Shown in pieces: positions 46,483 through 58,179 of a stretch of 64,000 bases of DNA. Under the pieces are notes generated by a model. The model searched no databases and was not told where the DNA came from. It saw only the letters and a program-made list of their open reading frames with translations. Each line of letters begins with the position of its first letter. The stretch's first letter is position 1. Origin of the DNA: Cylicocyclus nassatus (lineage: Eukaryota; Nematoda; Chromadorea; Rhabditida; Strongylidae); contig CATQJL010000316.1 in NCBI GenBank assembly GCA_958299035.1, positions 11,874,347-11,938,346 on the forward strand, written 5' to 3'. The position numbers and the translations under genes are program-made.

Positions 46483-46924
46483 TAATATTAGGCTGCTTTC
46501 ATAACGGCCGTTGTAATTGTGCTTTAATGTGTCTTAAATTGCCTTGATCTACTCTCTATTACAATTATCAGATTTTCCACATTTCTAGCTGCCCTGAAGC
46601 AAACTTTCGAACTTATCATCTTCAGATCACTCATGTTGTCGACGGAGCCATCTTGACAGCTTGCACTTTGTAAAGCAATTAAATTTTATCTTTTACAGGC
46701 TGAATTGGGCGAATACTTACTCATCTCCTTCAATCTGGGCGAACGATGCCTCTAAGTCATAATACGCGAGACCACATTCATTGCGCTGTTTGAAATTGCA
46801 ACGACTTTTTTCGTCGTAAGCAGACTTTGCAAAAGCATGACTTGATACCTTCATCACTAACAGAAATTTTCCTACTATGTATTCAATATCACAAACACTA
46901 AATTTGGAGATAACTGGCAGTTAG
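46483..46924. other. Unassigned stretch
   Basis: Nothing recognised. Confidence 0.4.
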
Positions 46925-47015
46925 GTGAAAATTCCACCATCATCTGATGGTTGCGCGAGGTATGCCCTATGCCTTGAGCCTCTGGCATACTTCCTGCATA
47001 CCCCCGCGACGAGAT

Positions 47016-47190
47016 TTGGCAATACTCAATTGTGGGTGGAGGACTATATTGTCGCCGAACGTGGAAGGGTCCCGCGTGGATTTCCTGCAGGAACTATTCT
47101 CCGTGCATGCGTTAGGGTACGCATTTGTCGCAAGTGACCGCGGGACCCACCCCTTTCCGGCCACATATAGTCCCCTACCCCTCAATTGTC
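47016..47190. repeat. Hairpin of about 175 bp with CAATTG ends
   Basis: Left arm from CTCAATTGTGGGTGGAGGAC through GGGTCCCGCG; right arm from CGCGGGACCCACCCCT to CCCCTCAATTG. Stem of about 55-60 bp with mismatches. Overlapping frames on both strands are explained by the palindrome. Confidence 0.7.
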
Positions 47191-47219
47191 CATAACTCAC
47201 GAAGCATACAATAAATACA

Positions 47220-47906
47220 GAGGGTAGGGCATCTGTGGCTAACGGAAGCGCCAGGTATCTGCACAGATCAAAATGTCAACTGTTCTATAACAGTGTTTAT
47301 GTTCCACTTCTGTTTTGATACTCCATGTTTGTAACGCTATCCGCAACTTTTTGAACGTTGAAAATCATTGAGATAGAGCAAACATGTGTCTTCATCAATG
47401 TGCAAAAATTTGCTCTACCTATAGATCGTGCCCTCCTTTCCTTCAGTCGTCCGGGCGCTGCGTTATCAGTACTACCTACTAAGAAATTAAGGTTGATCCG
47501 CATTCTATCGAAAAACCTCGAGGTCTTACAACCAAAAGGAGATAGCTGTATCCTCACACACGAGATTTAGCACGAGAGAAGCTGTCCTTTTCCCTATGGT
47601 AATTTGTTCGCAAACTCCATCTACCTTGTGCACTTTTCCTTGTTGATGTTCCACAAAGAAAAACGATGCATCCATAGAGCAATGTCAGTGCGCGCTCCTT
47701 ATCGGGGGATCGCGCGTGCGCACCAATTTTTGCGGCAGGCATGTTGGGCGGCATGTTCTACATCGAACATGTCGTAATCTCGCTTTCTTTACATTACGAA
47801 ATATTTCGGAAATTTACTACGGGCTCATGAGTCTTTTCGATCCCATCAGATCATCGTGAGTAAGGTGTCTCTTGAATAGCTCATCGCGTGCCCATCAGTT
47901 ACTTCT
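47220..47906. other. Unassigned stretch
   Basis: Several 66-86 residue frames occur on both strands without domains, and none is supported as a gene. Confidence 0.4.
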
Positions 47907-48530
47907 CTACACGTCAACTGATTTTTTGACGAACTTTTGGCACACTTTTGCGTTTTTTTTTAACTTGAGTTTCGTTTGATTTGGTGTTAATGTGAACAGC
48001 CTGCACCTAGTTTGAGTAAAGCAAACTGCTTTCTTCGCATGGAAAGCCGTTCGAGAAACACGATAGTTGGCAAGTCGTTTGTCCCCCCTTTCTGCTCGCT
48101 CGGGGTCCCTAGCGGATTCGTCCGCTCTGGTTAAGTTGGTCAGCCGATCCAACAATTACTACTACAATGCCTGCGTCCAGGTAAGGGAACAGGATCTCGG
48201 CAGAGAACGCACTCCTTCTGAGGAAGAAGAATGACATTTTCAATCCAGCAAGGGAACAACCGCATTATCATCTTCTGTTTGTACTATACTATTTACTGTG
48301 TCCTCCACTTCGGACACTCCGACCCTTCGCCCTGAGGCAGCATAGGAGGAACAATAGAATAATTATTAGAGAATAAAAAAGGAACAGTGGAGAATGAGAT
48401 TTGAATAAGTGAACAAATGAACTGTAGAATTGACTAAAGCTATGAGTGAGCGCCTTTTATAGCGCTCATTTCCCGCGCACTGAGGTTGCAATCGACAGCG
48501 CGAGGGAGATCACTATGAGGAACAACTGAT
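47907..48530 (-). promoter_or_regulatory. Possible LTR or TATA promoter region on the minus strand
   Basis: Minus strand GCGCTATAAAAGGCGCTC (about 48446-48463) is a good TATA box. Upstream of it lies CGCGGGAAATGAGC, and downstream a pyrimidine-rich leader followed by an 82-codon frame at 47907-48155. The layout resembles the promoter part of a retroelement LTR, but neither a second LTR nor pol was found, so this is low confidence. Confidence 0.25.
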
Positions 48531-49307
48531 TTCTTACAATCACAACACTTTTTTTTTGGTTTTAGTGCACTCTATATGTGTTCTATGAATAAGTAAATAA
48601 TTAAACTGGCATGCCCACAAATAAAAATTGAAGATGACAAAACTGACATTTTGCTGTAGCGTACCTTAACAAGCGGATACATTAGTTTGAAATGCCAAAA
48701 GAATCGTTTCAACGAGCTGAAAATAAGTCTGCCTTTGTGTCTAACTGAGAATCGTCTACTTGAGTAAGTCTGGCAGGAGAAATCATGGCAAGGAGGTAGA
48801 AAAGGAGGGCAATTTGTGTCCTCTCTACTCAATTATCCCATACCATTGCATAGCTTTTACTGCAAAGAGCGATCAGAAAAATCAATTTTCAAATTTAAGA
48901 TTGCGCATTAATTTGTCAGCAAAAAACACCCTTACCATGTCGGACTGAGTCAGCAACTCACTAGTAAATATTTTCATTAGACAAAGAGAACCTCCGCAAT
49001 CTAGAATTTGTAGCCAAGGCAAGAAAATGAGAAGGAAATAGTACTTTCATACATGGGTCAGTACTCTTACTATTTTCAGGCATTTCGCCACCAATGACAT
49101 ATCGTAAAAACCATTTGTGGCTGCAAATCATGATTATAACTATTTTTCTTACTCAGAGCGCCCCGCTGACTAGCATGTAGAAATCATAGAGATTAGACTA
49201 ACGTTCGACCGAAAAAAATAAGAAATAACACAAATCCAACTCTGGTCAGTTGGTTCGAACTCAAAAAAATCGTGCCGAACTGAGAAATTCACCACTTGAG
49301 TTTGGGC

Positions 49308-50779
49308 CAGGGTCAAGCAAGGGGTGTGACACACGATCGCTGGTTACGACCCCCCCCCCCTGATTGCTGTCTTAATAAGACCCCCTCCCTGAATTATACA
49401 CCTAAGATAGCATTACCTGAAGGCCCTGTCAAACATAATGAGCAACATATCCATAATGAGCATGTCAATCAACCCCTGTAGGCAAAGTTTGAGCGAAGTC
49501 TGAAGATTCAAGATACTTGGCTACCTAAGTGAAATGGACATTTCCCAACATGATTAACTTTGTTTTAAAGGTGAACTAGTTTCCGTTTTTGCACTCAAGA
49601 CAAAGCACTACTCCTTCTTTGCCAATCTCAGAAATTCCGCTTCAAAGGATCCCCAAACTGTGGAATTAGAAGCCAACCAAAATCTCATTTTTCCCATTTT
49701 TCGCTTTTAACGGCTGTGCTTTCACCAAATATTACTCAGAGCTAAGAAGACTAATCAGGCTTAAAACTACCTATGGAACCTACGAGGTTTAGGCTATCGA
49801 TCCATGTAGATACTGTTCGCTAAAAATGTTTTTTGATATAGTTAATGAGGTGTGGGGCACGCCCCTAAAAGCTGTGGTAGTAGATTCTTTACGAATGTTT
49901 TAAGCCTGATTCATCTTCTTCTGACAAGGAAATGGTCAGAAGTCGAAGTGGCCAAACCAGAGAAGCTGTATGTCATTCAATGCAGTATAAAACGCTGACT
50001 TCCAATCTGTCTTCCACATCTGCTTCCCGCTTCTGTGGACGAGGCTACAAGCGGTTTTATTGTGAAAAAAAATCATACATAAAAACAGCGAAATTGAGCA
50101 CATTGTTGCGCTTTTAGCTCAGCTTCTGGCTTCAAAAATTTTAAGTAAGCTAGCTTCATGTTTTGACCCAGCCCTGAGGCGAACGTGGCTCTGTACGGCT
50201 AAATTTTCAATTTCACGCATAATTTCTTAGCAAAATAATGGTCTTAAATGGCTTATAGCTTCGTCCAGAAAAGCGATAAGCAGGTAAGGAAGACAGATTT
50301 AGAGTCAGCGCTTCATGCTGCATCTAACGGTTTGCAGCTTGTCTGGAATGGCCACTTCGATTTCTGACCATTCCCTTGTGAGTAATATTTGATGAAAGCA
50401 CAGCCATTTAAAGCGAAAAATGGGAAATATGAGACTTTGGTTGGCTTCTCATCCCACAGTTTGGAGTTCTTTTGAAGCGGGATTTCTGAGATGGACAAAA
50501 AAGGAGTAGTGCTTTGTCTTGAGTGCAAAAACGGATCTAATTCACCTTTGAAACAAAGCTAATCATGTTGGAAAATGACCATTTCACTTGGGTAACCTAG
50601 TATCTTGAGTGTTCAGAATTCGCTCTTTGTCTACAGGGGTTAGGTGACATGCTAATTATGGATATGATACGAATATCATGTCATTACTATTATCAGATTA
50701 CTCAACTACGACCCTCTCTCCTTTTGACCCCTCAATATGACCCCCAGGTGTGGCGTGCCACACCCCACGCTTGACCCTG
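49308..50779. mobile_element. hAT-like foldback, 1.47 kb
   Basis: Ends CAGGGTCAAGCAAGGGGTGT and, inverted, CAGGGTCAAGCGTGGGGTGT are flanked by GTTTGGGC and ATTCGGGC, an imperfect 8 bp duplication. Inverted arms extend across nearly the entire element (CACTCAAGACAAAGCACTAC near 49598 against its complement near 50508; GAAGTCGAAGTGGCC near 49940 against its complement near 50355). Unit 1 has the empty site near 31728. CAG-starting ends with an 8 bp duplication suggest hAT. Short frames inside are arm sequence. Confidence 0.8.
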
Positions 50780-51090
50780 ATTCGGGCTCAAAAGAGAGAG
50801 AGCAAAATGAGAAGGATAAAAGCGCGCTTGATCTGAAAGACGTCGACAGCGGCCGTAGTGGCGCATTGTCTTTGCACACAATTGGCCTGTAGATGCTAAA
50901 TTTCGTTCGTTAGCATTCAGAAAGTTTATCGAAAGTTCACAAAAAAAAGCACTGTTGTAATAGTCGAAGTGTCCTCAGTCCAAAAGTCAATCAAAAACAA
51001 TAGATTTAAATTTAATTACAATTAGGCAATTCACTCAAGCGTTCATCAAATTGCATAAAAGGCTCTTGAGGACAAGCAGCAAACAAGCCA

Positions 51091-52950
51091 ATGTGCACCT
51101 ACATTTCCTTATTCCTTGTAAGCCCGAAAAATTTAATTTTCGCGTTTTGAGATACCATTTTTTGGTCAGGTTCAGATAAAGACGGTGCTCTCGCACCAAA
51201 AGAATAAACCTGAGCAAAATTTCAAAAATGGGCCCATGCAATACGGGAAATTCCTTGGTGAACATAACAGTTGTCCTAGCGATCGTGGCGCTTTCGCACC
51301 ATCAATCACGGTAATGTTCGGAGAAAATTTCAAGGAGGACCTAATCATGGTTGGTCTGAAGTATTGCAATGCTATAACTTAAGGTATTACAAGAACGTAT
51401 AAATTGACTTGACTGGCTGCCGAAGTAACATGTATGCGGTGAAAACGTGAACAGCAGGCGTTTTCGTTTTCATTCGATTTTTAGCAGAAGTAGATATGAA
51501 ATCCATGTACTACGGGCCTTGTTCTTTCACTTTTGACACCAAAAACACGCCCAGAATTTATGCTCAACTCTTACTAAATCATGCTTAAAGTCGTTCAATT
51601 CCGTTGCATTTGTCGCCTGCGCTGTAAGTTATAAGTCCATTTCAAAAACTTATGATTTCCTATTTGTTACAATCAATTTGAGCGATAAACCACGGTAAGT
51701 TCTCAAAAAAAACTTTTTAAATGGTTTTGTGCAATTATACAGATACCCAGCTCGAAATAACGGCTTTCATTAGATAAGCCAACTTATAGCGCAGAGCTGA
51801 TTGCGGTAAATAGAAGACTTTCTGATATACTTTCTTAAAAATCACTGTACTCTTCCGCTTCAGTCAGCACCGTTTAAACATGAGTAAAGTGCTTGACCAT
51901 GTATGAGTAATTCATCAACCGCACAGGCTATGCGACGCACGCGTGAAACGCTGCTCGTCGCCGCAGCAGCCCTTCACAATTTTGATCTGTGCCGGTCAAT
52001 ACTATCCTAGTGGAAGCGAGTCCAAACCACTTTTTCGATCTGCTCAAAAGTCTACGTTGTACCGAACTTTTTCGCTAAAAATCACCGGATTCGAATGCTG
52101 TAATCTATGTTAGCAAACAGAAGAATTCATTTTATTTTAGCAAAAAAGAAGATTTTCAATTTTTTTATTTTGGTTGCGTGCAGAAATGGGCCACAGTCAC
52201 GTGTACCGCCAAATTACAGCCCAGAAAGAAGGATAGGTCTTCTTCGCAGACAGTACGCGGCCAAACTGCGCAGCCCGAGGGGTCCCACCTGTCCCAAAGA
52301 AGAAAGAATCAGGGCGAACAGAGCTCACCTGACGGTTCCCTTCAGGAGAGAGAACCGCCAGGTGGACTCTGTTTGCCTGATTCTCAGAAAAACGCAACAG
52401 GGCCTGCCTGCCGGATCCCCCAGGGAGGGAAAAGCACTCGAAAAGAGCCCACCTGCCGGTCCCACAGAAAAAAGAATCGGGCGAACAGAGCTCACCTGGC
52501 AGTTCTCTCTAGGAAGAGAACAGACAGGTGAGCTCTGTTCGCCTGATTTTCAGAAGAATCACTCAAATAGAGCCTAACCGCTGGTTTCCCCGACAGGAAG
52601 GACCAGCCGACCTGTCGGTCCCCCAAAAAGAGAGAAGTACTCGAACAGAGCTCACCTGCCGATCCCCTCGAGGAGGTAAAAAATCAGGCAAACAAAGCTC
52701 ACCGGTTCTTTCGAGGAGAGAGAACCACTCAAACAGACCCTACCTATCCCCGAAAAGGAACGCCACGCGAACGGAATCCATCTACCGAGAAGTGAAGAGC
52801 AAGCCTCACTTCTCGCTTATCGCGAAAAGTGAATCAGGCAGACTTGAAAGCGAGGAGGCACGCGCAGCAGGTTTAGCTACTAAGGACGAAGGACGAAGCC
52901 ACCATCTCCCGACTTCTGAGGAGCATTTCGTAGACAGTCTTTCAGTATAA
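51091..52950 (+). pseudogene. Second copy of the secreted-protein gene, disrupted
   Basis: Equivalent exons: 51091-51117 (MCTYISLFL), 51170-51349, 51591-51694, 51743-51805, 51868-51883 and from 52141. Intron 1 is again 52 bp. Exon 2 shares only GAF, spaced aromatics and the segment VGLKYCNAIT with unit 1, so the protein has diverged fast. Exon 5 is 16 nt here against 15 in unit 1, yet exon 6 is entered in the matching frame (KKKIFNFF against KKRGKTPF; NYSPERR against TYDPRKA), which supports the exon 5/6 model. Exon 4 is 7 nt shorter and carries stops in the usable frames, so this copy is probably dead or spliced differently. The last exon is a run of diverged repeats open in two frames. Confidence 0.5.
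52310..52740 (+). repeat. Diverged tandem repeats in the last exon of the gene copy
   Basis: Units begin with GAACAGAGCTCACCTG (52317, 52482, 52634; variant AACAAAGCTCACCGG near 52691) followed by GGTCCC/GGTTCC and a GGAGAGAGAACC-like segment. The unit 1 exon has only a single related segment (CCAGGCTCACCTCGCGGTTC near 33441). Confidence 0.75.
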
Positions 52951-53158
52951 TCCAAAGCGTTACAAAATAACAGCACCGACTACATGCACATGTATAAACA
53001 TGTTCCAAAAATATTTTGACAGCTAGTTATGATACTGGTAAAATTTAGGTTCCAACAACTTGGCACATGTTGTAAGTATTATTAGTTATCGCGTATGCGA
53101 CTTTGAATAGTGATTAAGCAATGAGTTCTAGATATGAATGACCACCTCAAAATAGAAA

Positions 53159-53379
53159 TGTTGTGGAACGCGTCGAGTGACGATTCATTAGAGAAAAACA
53201 AAGATTCCCCTTATGCACATAGGCGTATATGCCGCTGGTTCACTAGGATCAATGCAATAACGGACACAGCAACACGTAAATACATCAAGGCGCGGGTACG
53301 CCGCAGCCACATAGGTGGTCTCAATTCTTAGCTATCAATAGTGAGCGAGTTTCAATCTACGTTGAACAGCTCTACAACA
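53159..53379 (-). repeat. 3' LTR of the gypsy element
   Basis: On the minus strand it begins TGTTGTAGAGC and ends CCACAACA. It differs from the other LTR by scattered substitutions and small indels mostly in its last 80 bases, so the insertion is not very recent. Confidence 0.9.
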
Positions 53380-53389
53380 CCTCCCTTCT
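53380..53389 (-). promoter_or_regulatory. Polypurine tract
   Basis: AGAAGGGAGG on the minus strand directly abuts the TG of the 3' LTR, the expected primer for plus-strand DNA synthesis. It fixes the LTR boundary. Confidence 0.8.
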
Positions 53390-53499
53390 AAGATAAACAA
53401 TGGTACATCTTAAAATGAGGATCTACCTGAAGACGATTTGGTGATCGGCGATGTCGGCTTGGTCTAGATGGAATTAGTGACGTGGTTGAAGTTGCTTAG

Positions 53500-56400
53500 T
53501 GTTCAGCGAATTTCATGCCATTGTCCATTTGGCCTTCTTCATGACGCGTAGTGTGTGTTGGATCACGACTGCGCTCCATACTTGATCCACTGCGCATCTG
53601 GTTCGCATGTCGTCTCCATAGCTAGTCGTCTTCCGTAAGCACATCGTACACGGCTTCTCCGTAGCGTTTCTTCACACGAGCTGGAATTCATTTTTCACAT
53701 TCTGAGCAAAAATCACGTACCCACACGGCATCTTGTGGTTGGTATGCTGTCTTTCGAGCTCCGTGATGACGGTTGAATTGCTTTTCCATAGTTTCATTGC
53801 CCATTCCTTTTTCTGTGGAGTCCTCGTCCACCAGCGACAGCGATACCCTTATCTGACGTCCCAGAAGCAGCTCGGCAGGCGAACGTTGTCTGGAGCAGTT
53901 GTACAAGGCGTTCGTCGACAATACTGCAGAAACTCCGCAAGCTACTCTCCCGTTCCTCCTTCCTTAATTTTTGGAAGGTCCTTTTGAAGATATCCACAAA
54001 CCTCTCTGCTTGTCCATTTGATTGTGGATCGAATGGTAACAAAGCACATGCTTGATTCCTCGCTCTTCACAGAAGTCTTGGAACTCCTTTGCTGTGAACT
54101 GAGTTCCGTTATCCGATACGATCACTCGCGGATTTCCAAATCGTGCAAATAGCGACCTGATTCTTTCAAAGTAGCTGTAGTTGACGATGTAGGCATCTCA
54201 AATACTTCTGGCCATTCGAGTAAGCGTCAACTACGACAAGATACATCTTACCATTTAGCGGCCCTGTGTAATCAATGTGAAGCCGATTCCATGGTTTGTC
54301 TTCAACTTTCCATGAATGCAACAAAATCTTCACAGGCATCTTGGCTGCTTCTTGACATTCCCTACAGCGGCGCACTGAATCTTCAATGTTCCTGTTGATG
54401 CCCATCCAGTATGCGAATCCTGACGCGAGCATCCTCATCCTTGTCATTCCAGGGTGTCCCTCGTGTAACTGCTTCAAATCCTCGTAGCGCAGCGAAACTG
54501 GAATGACTATTCTGTGGTCAAAATATAAACATCCGTTTCGCACTAATAAATTCTCGCCCAGTGCTCTCCAGTTTCCGACTTCTTCTTTCGGCCGGACGGC
54601 CATACTCCTGATTGCAGCATTTGTATGACCCCCGCAATGGTTTCTTCCTCATGAGATTTTCCTTCATTCTTTCTTCGGGTTACTGGTAACGCTCGTACAT
54701 CAGCAGCTTGAACAGCTCGCACGTCTTCTTTTATCTTCGCTATGACAACGTCTTCGGTTTGGAATTGCCTTGGAAGGATCAGTCGAGACAGTGCATCAGC
54801 TTGTTCGAATTCGGTTGTCTTGCGGTACTCCAGCTCGAAGTCGTATGCGAGTAGAATAAGCTTCCATCGTTGCAGCCTATTCGCTGTGTACACATCTTCT
54901 TCGGTCCAAAAATATGTAGCAGCTGCTTGTGATCAGTGAGCAATCTGAATCGGCGTCCGTATATGTACCGATAAAACTTACGGATTGCGAAAACCGATGC
55001 TAGTCCCTCCTTTTCAATTTGTCCGTAGTTCTTTTCTGCGGCTGGGAAAATTCGGCTTGCATGGCAAATAGCCTTCTCGGTCTCATCCAGCATCTTATGC
55101 AGAATTACAGCCCCGATTCGTAGTCCGACGCGTCCGTAGCTACAATACCACTATTTGTAATTCAGGGTCGATACGTGTGAGGAGTAGGTCGGAGGCTGAG
55201 ACCTCTCTGGCACGCTTGATTGCGCTTTGGCATCCCTCTGTCCATTCGAACTTTGCGTCCTTTTTGAGCAATGCGTCCAAGGTTGCTCTAAGCTGGCGCA
55301 TCTCTGCCACGAATAATCCATAATAGTTGATCATGCCGAGGAGTGACCGAACATCCGCTATGTTCTTCGGCGCTGGCATTTGCTGAATGACTTCACTCCT
55401 CTTTAGATCCTGCCGGCGTCCGTTATTGTCAATGATGCAATCTAAGAAAGATCCCTAGCACCAGAAAGTTGTATTTTTCCAACCTGACGTAGAATCCGTT
55501 GTTCTTGATTCTCTTAAACAAGGCTTCCAAGTTCTGGCGGTGTTCTTCATAACTCCTCCGCAATGATGATGTCATCAAGAAAAGCGGCAACTCCATCAAG
55601 TCCGCTTATCATGGAATCCATGATCTGTTGGAATATTCTGGTGCCGATTTTACTCCGAATGGCAGTAGCGATGTAATCCCTTATGTGTATTGATAGTTAG
55701 CATCACCTCCGATGCTTCCGCAACTTCCACCTGCAAATATGCCTCGGCCAAACCGAGCTGAGTGAAGAGCTGGCCGTCATTGAGCTTGGCGAACACATCC
55801 TCCGCTGTAGGCAATGGGTGGGTGCTGATGCAGCTGCAATGCATCGTTCAGTCCCGTCGAGAAGTCAGCGCATAGACGGATCCTGCCATTCTTCTTCTTG
55901 ACGGCGACTACTGGTGCGGTCCACTCCGAGTGTTCTACCGCAGAAATAACTCCTTCGGCTACCAACCGATCAATTTCTGCTTCCAGTTCCGGTGCTAAGG
56001 CGTAGGAACTGGTCTCTTTTTCTTGAAGACTGGCACAGCATCGCTCTTCAAGACTAACTTGGCCTTACTCTTCGTGCACTTTCCGAAGTCGCTATTGAAG
56101 ACTTTCGCATATTTCCTCTTCAAATCGGCAACGACTTCTGCTCGAAATTTCTCCTCTCTAGTCACCTTTCTGCAGTTGTAGTTGTCACAGCTTCTTGTAA
56201 GCCGGCAATTGGATACACCATTCCAATCCCAATAGATTCAAACCTTCGGTGACGTAGCAAACTCCGTTTGCCTGAACGGTTCTCCCCGTAACTCGATCTT
56301 TGATCTCAAAATCGGTCGAAAATTTACCGTCGATCGCATCTGCGTCCCGTCGGCAGTTTTCAGGGGGTAACACACAGGGTTCCAGAGCAGGAGATCCCAA
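53500..56400 (-). pseudogene. Gypsy pol: protease, RT, RNase H, integrase, with frameshifts
   Basis: From 5' to 3' on the minus strand: a possible protease region (56185-56500); RT pieces with EHSEWTAPVVAVKKKNGRIR (55860-55950) and the catalytic box FLDD at about 55570-55590; the RT thumb start SLLGMINYYGLFV (near 55330); RNase H with LTDHKQLLHIFGPKK (near 54900) and ADALSRLI; integrase with the H-H-C-C zinc finger (HEGHPGM ... CRECQ, 54350-54480) and the first catalytic Asp in LHIDYTGP (near 54275). At least six frame changes separate these pieces, so no polyprotein can be made. Confidence 0.85.
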
Positions 56401-57295
56401 CCTCTTCCAGGCTGTACGCGAAATCAGGGTTATTTCCGCACCTGTGTCCAGCTGTAAGGGAACATCCTCTGATTACGACGTCGATATAAGTCCGCGCGTT
56501 TTCGGCATCGAAAGCGACCACATTTTTGCACTGTCCTCTGCGGCCAAAGTGGGCTCCTGTCTTCCACCACTTCTTCCGACTAGTGTTGTCGGATTGAGGA
56601 CAGTCTCTTCTGAAATGTGATTCTCTGCATATGAAGCAATTTACCTCTCTCTTCCACACCGCATGGATGTCGCGCGTGCATTCCATGTCCGTATTATCCA
56701 CTTTCAAAGCAGTGAAATTTTCGCAATCCGTGACTAGGTCTTCGATTGTTAACGGTGCTTCATCCCCTGTGAGCGTCCAGTCGACAAATCATGCGCAGGT
56801 GAACTTCCTGAATGAGGTATCTTGAAGACCTGCTACAAATTGCAGCGTCTTCATCGCCTTGTAATCCAGCTCCTTGAGTCGAGCGTCTTCGTCCATCCAC
56901 TTGATAGTGTTAGCGTACTTGTGAAAAGGTACGCACGTTAATGTAAGCGGCGGGAAGCCATCCTTAGGCACTCGTACCTTCTCCTGGTAATGGTCTTCTT
57001 AGAGCCGAATAGCTTCTGAAGATTTACAATGGTGGTGTCGAAGTCCAAGTCGTGTGGTTGCGCAGGTAGGACCTCATCCGCATACTTCCGGTAGGGTTCT
57101 TGGTCCAGCTTCATGAGGATCAAGTCGCGCTTCTTGTGATCCGGCAGCTGGGCGTCGCGAATGATAGGCCCATACCTGCCATATCAGTATGCAAATGTGT
57201 TACCTGTCTCCTCGTCCGAGACAAATTGTTGCACTTCCTTGCTCAGCTGATCGTATTGATTGCTGGTCCTGGACAACTCCCTGCTTACTGGTTAA

Positions 57296-57749
57296 AGGCG
57301 AAGTCCGGGCAAGAACTCGATCTTGAGATTTTTTGCCTATCCGGGCCTATTCGCTACGCTGAATCCGAAAATGCACATTGGAAAGCGCGAAAACGGCGAA
57401 AAGCAGCTTTAACACAGGAGGGAAATCAGCAGGTGGGCGGAGTCCTCCCCACTGTGGATTCACGTTCACAGCTTCCAGGGCGATCTTCTCGATTCCGATT
57501 TCAAGTCATGCATTCGCACCTGGCCGGTGGAGATCTCAGGGCACCTGGCGGAATTGGGAAGATCGCTCAAAAAGCTTGGGCTGCGAAATTCACAGTGGGG
57601 AGGACCCCGCGCCCACTTCCGATTTCCCTTCTGCGTTAGAGCCCTTTTTTTGCCGTTTTTGCGCTTTCCAATGTGCATTTTCGGATTCAGCGTAGCGAAT
57701 AGGCCCGGGTAAGTAAAAAATCTCATAATCGACTTTTTGCCCGGAGCCT
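57296..57749. mobile_element. TTAA-flanked palindromic element inside gag
   Basis: TTAA at 57292-57295 and 57750-57753 flanks inverted ends beginning AGGCGAAGTCCGGGC and AGGCTCCGGGC. The arms stay similar for about 200 bp (GCCTATTCGCTACGCTGAAT in both) with only a short unpaired centre. Without the insertion and one TTAA, the gag reading frame is continuous across the junction. TTAA duplication suggests piggyBac-type mobilisation. Confidence 0.85.
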
Positions 57750-58066
57750 TTAAGGTGGTGATCAGCTCCTTCATCTGCTCCTGCTGAGCTTGCAGTTGCA
57801 TCTGCATCTGCTCCTGTTGAAGTTGCATATGCAGCTTCATTTTTGTGCTGAAACCGCATTTGATACCATGACCGACAGGACCTTCTCCAAAGAGTCATGG
57901 CCATGCTGCTCTTCACTGGCTTTCGACATGGTGGAACTCTTTGGTGTCGACGACTTCTTGTGCTAATTCGAACTCCTCGCAAAGTTTACTTGTTTGGCTG
58001 TCCACCGGTGACAGCTTCCTTCCGACTTGAGCTGAGCTGCAGCACTTCCTCTTGTCCTTGAATGGA

Positions 58067-58123
58067 GGGCTGCTGGTCCTTGATCGGGCTGCTGGTCCTT
58101 GATCGGGCTGCTGGTCCTTGGTC
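58067..58123 (+). repeat. Three 19 bp tandem units at the gag start
   Basis: GGGCTGCTGGTCCTTGATC occurs twice exactly and a third time with one change. Nineteen is not a multiple of three, so copy-number change would shift the frame. Confidence 0.9.
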
Positions 58124-58179
58124 GATGGAGCTTCCTCAGCTCCTTGGTCCGTGGAGGTCTTCTTGTCATTGATCCTGAT

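Larger units (their letters stand above)
56360..58170 (-). pseudogene. Gypsy gag with zinc knuckle, interrupted
   Basis: A Gln-rich coiled-coil start (MQLQQEQMQMQLQAQQEQ, near 57800), a central gag part (LDQEPYRKYADEVLPAQP, near 57080) and a zinc knuckle CFICRESHFRRDC (near 56620), whose spacing is one residue short of the usual CX2CX4HX4C. A 454 bp palindromic element at 57296-57749 splits the gene. Frames on the plus strand at 57100-57700 come from this insertion and are not genes. There are additional stops and frameshifts. Confidence 0.8.

Noticed and set aside
57100..57639. 179-codon plus-strand open frame
   Set aside because: Antisense to gag and created partly by the palindromic insertion, whose arms encode the same peptide on both strands.
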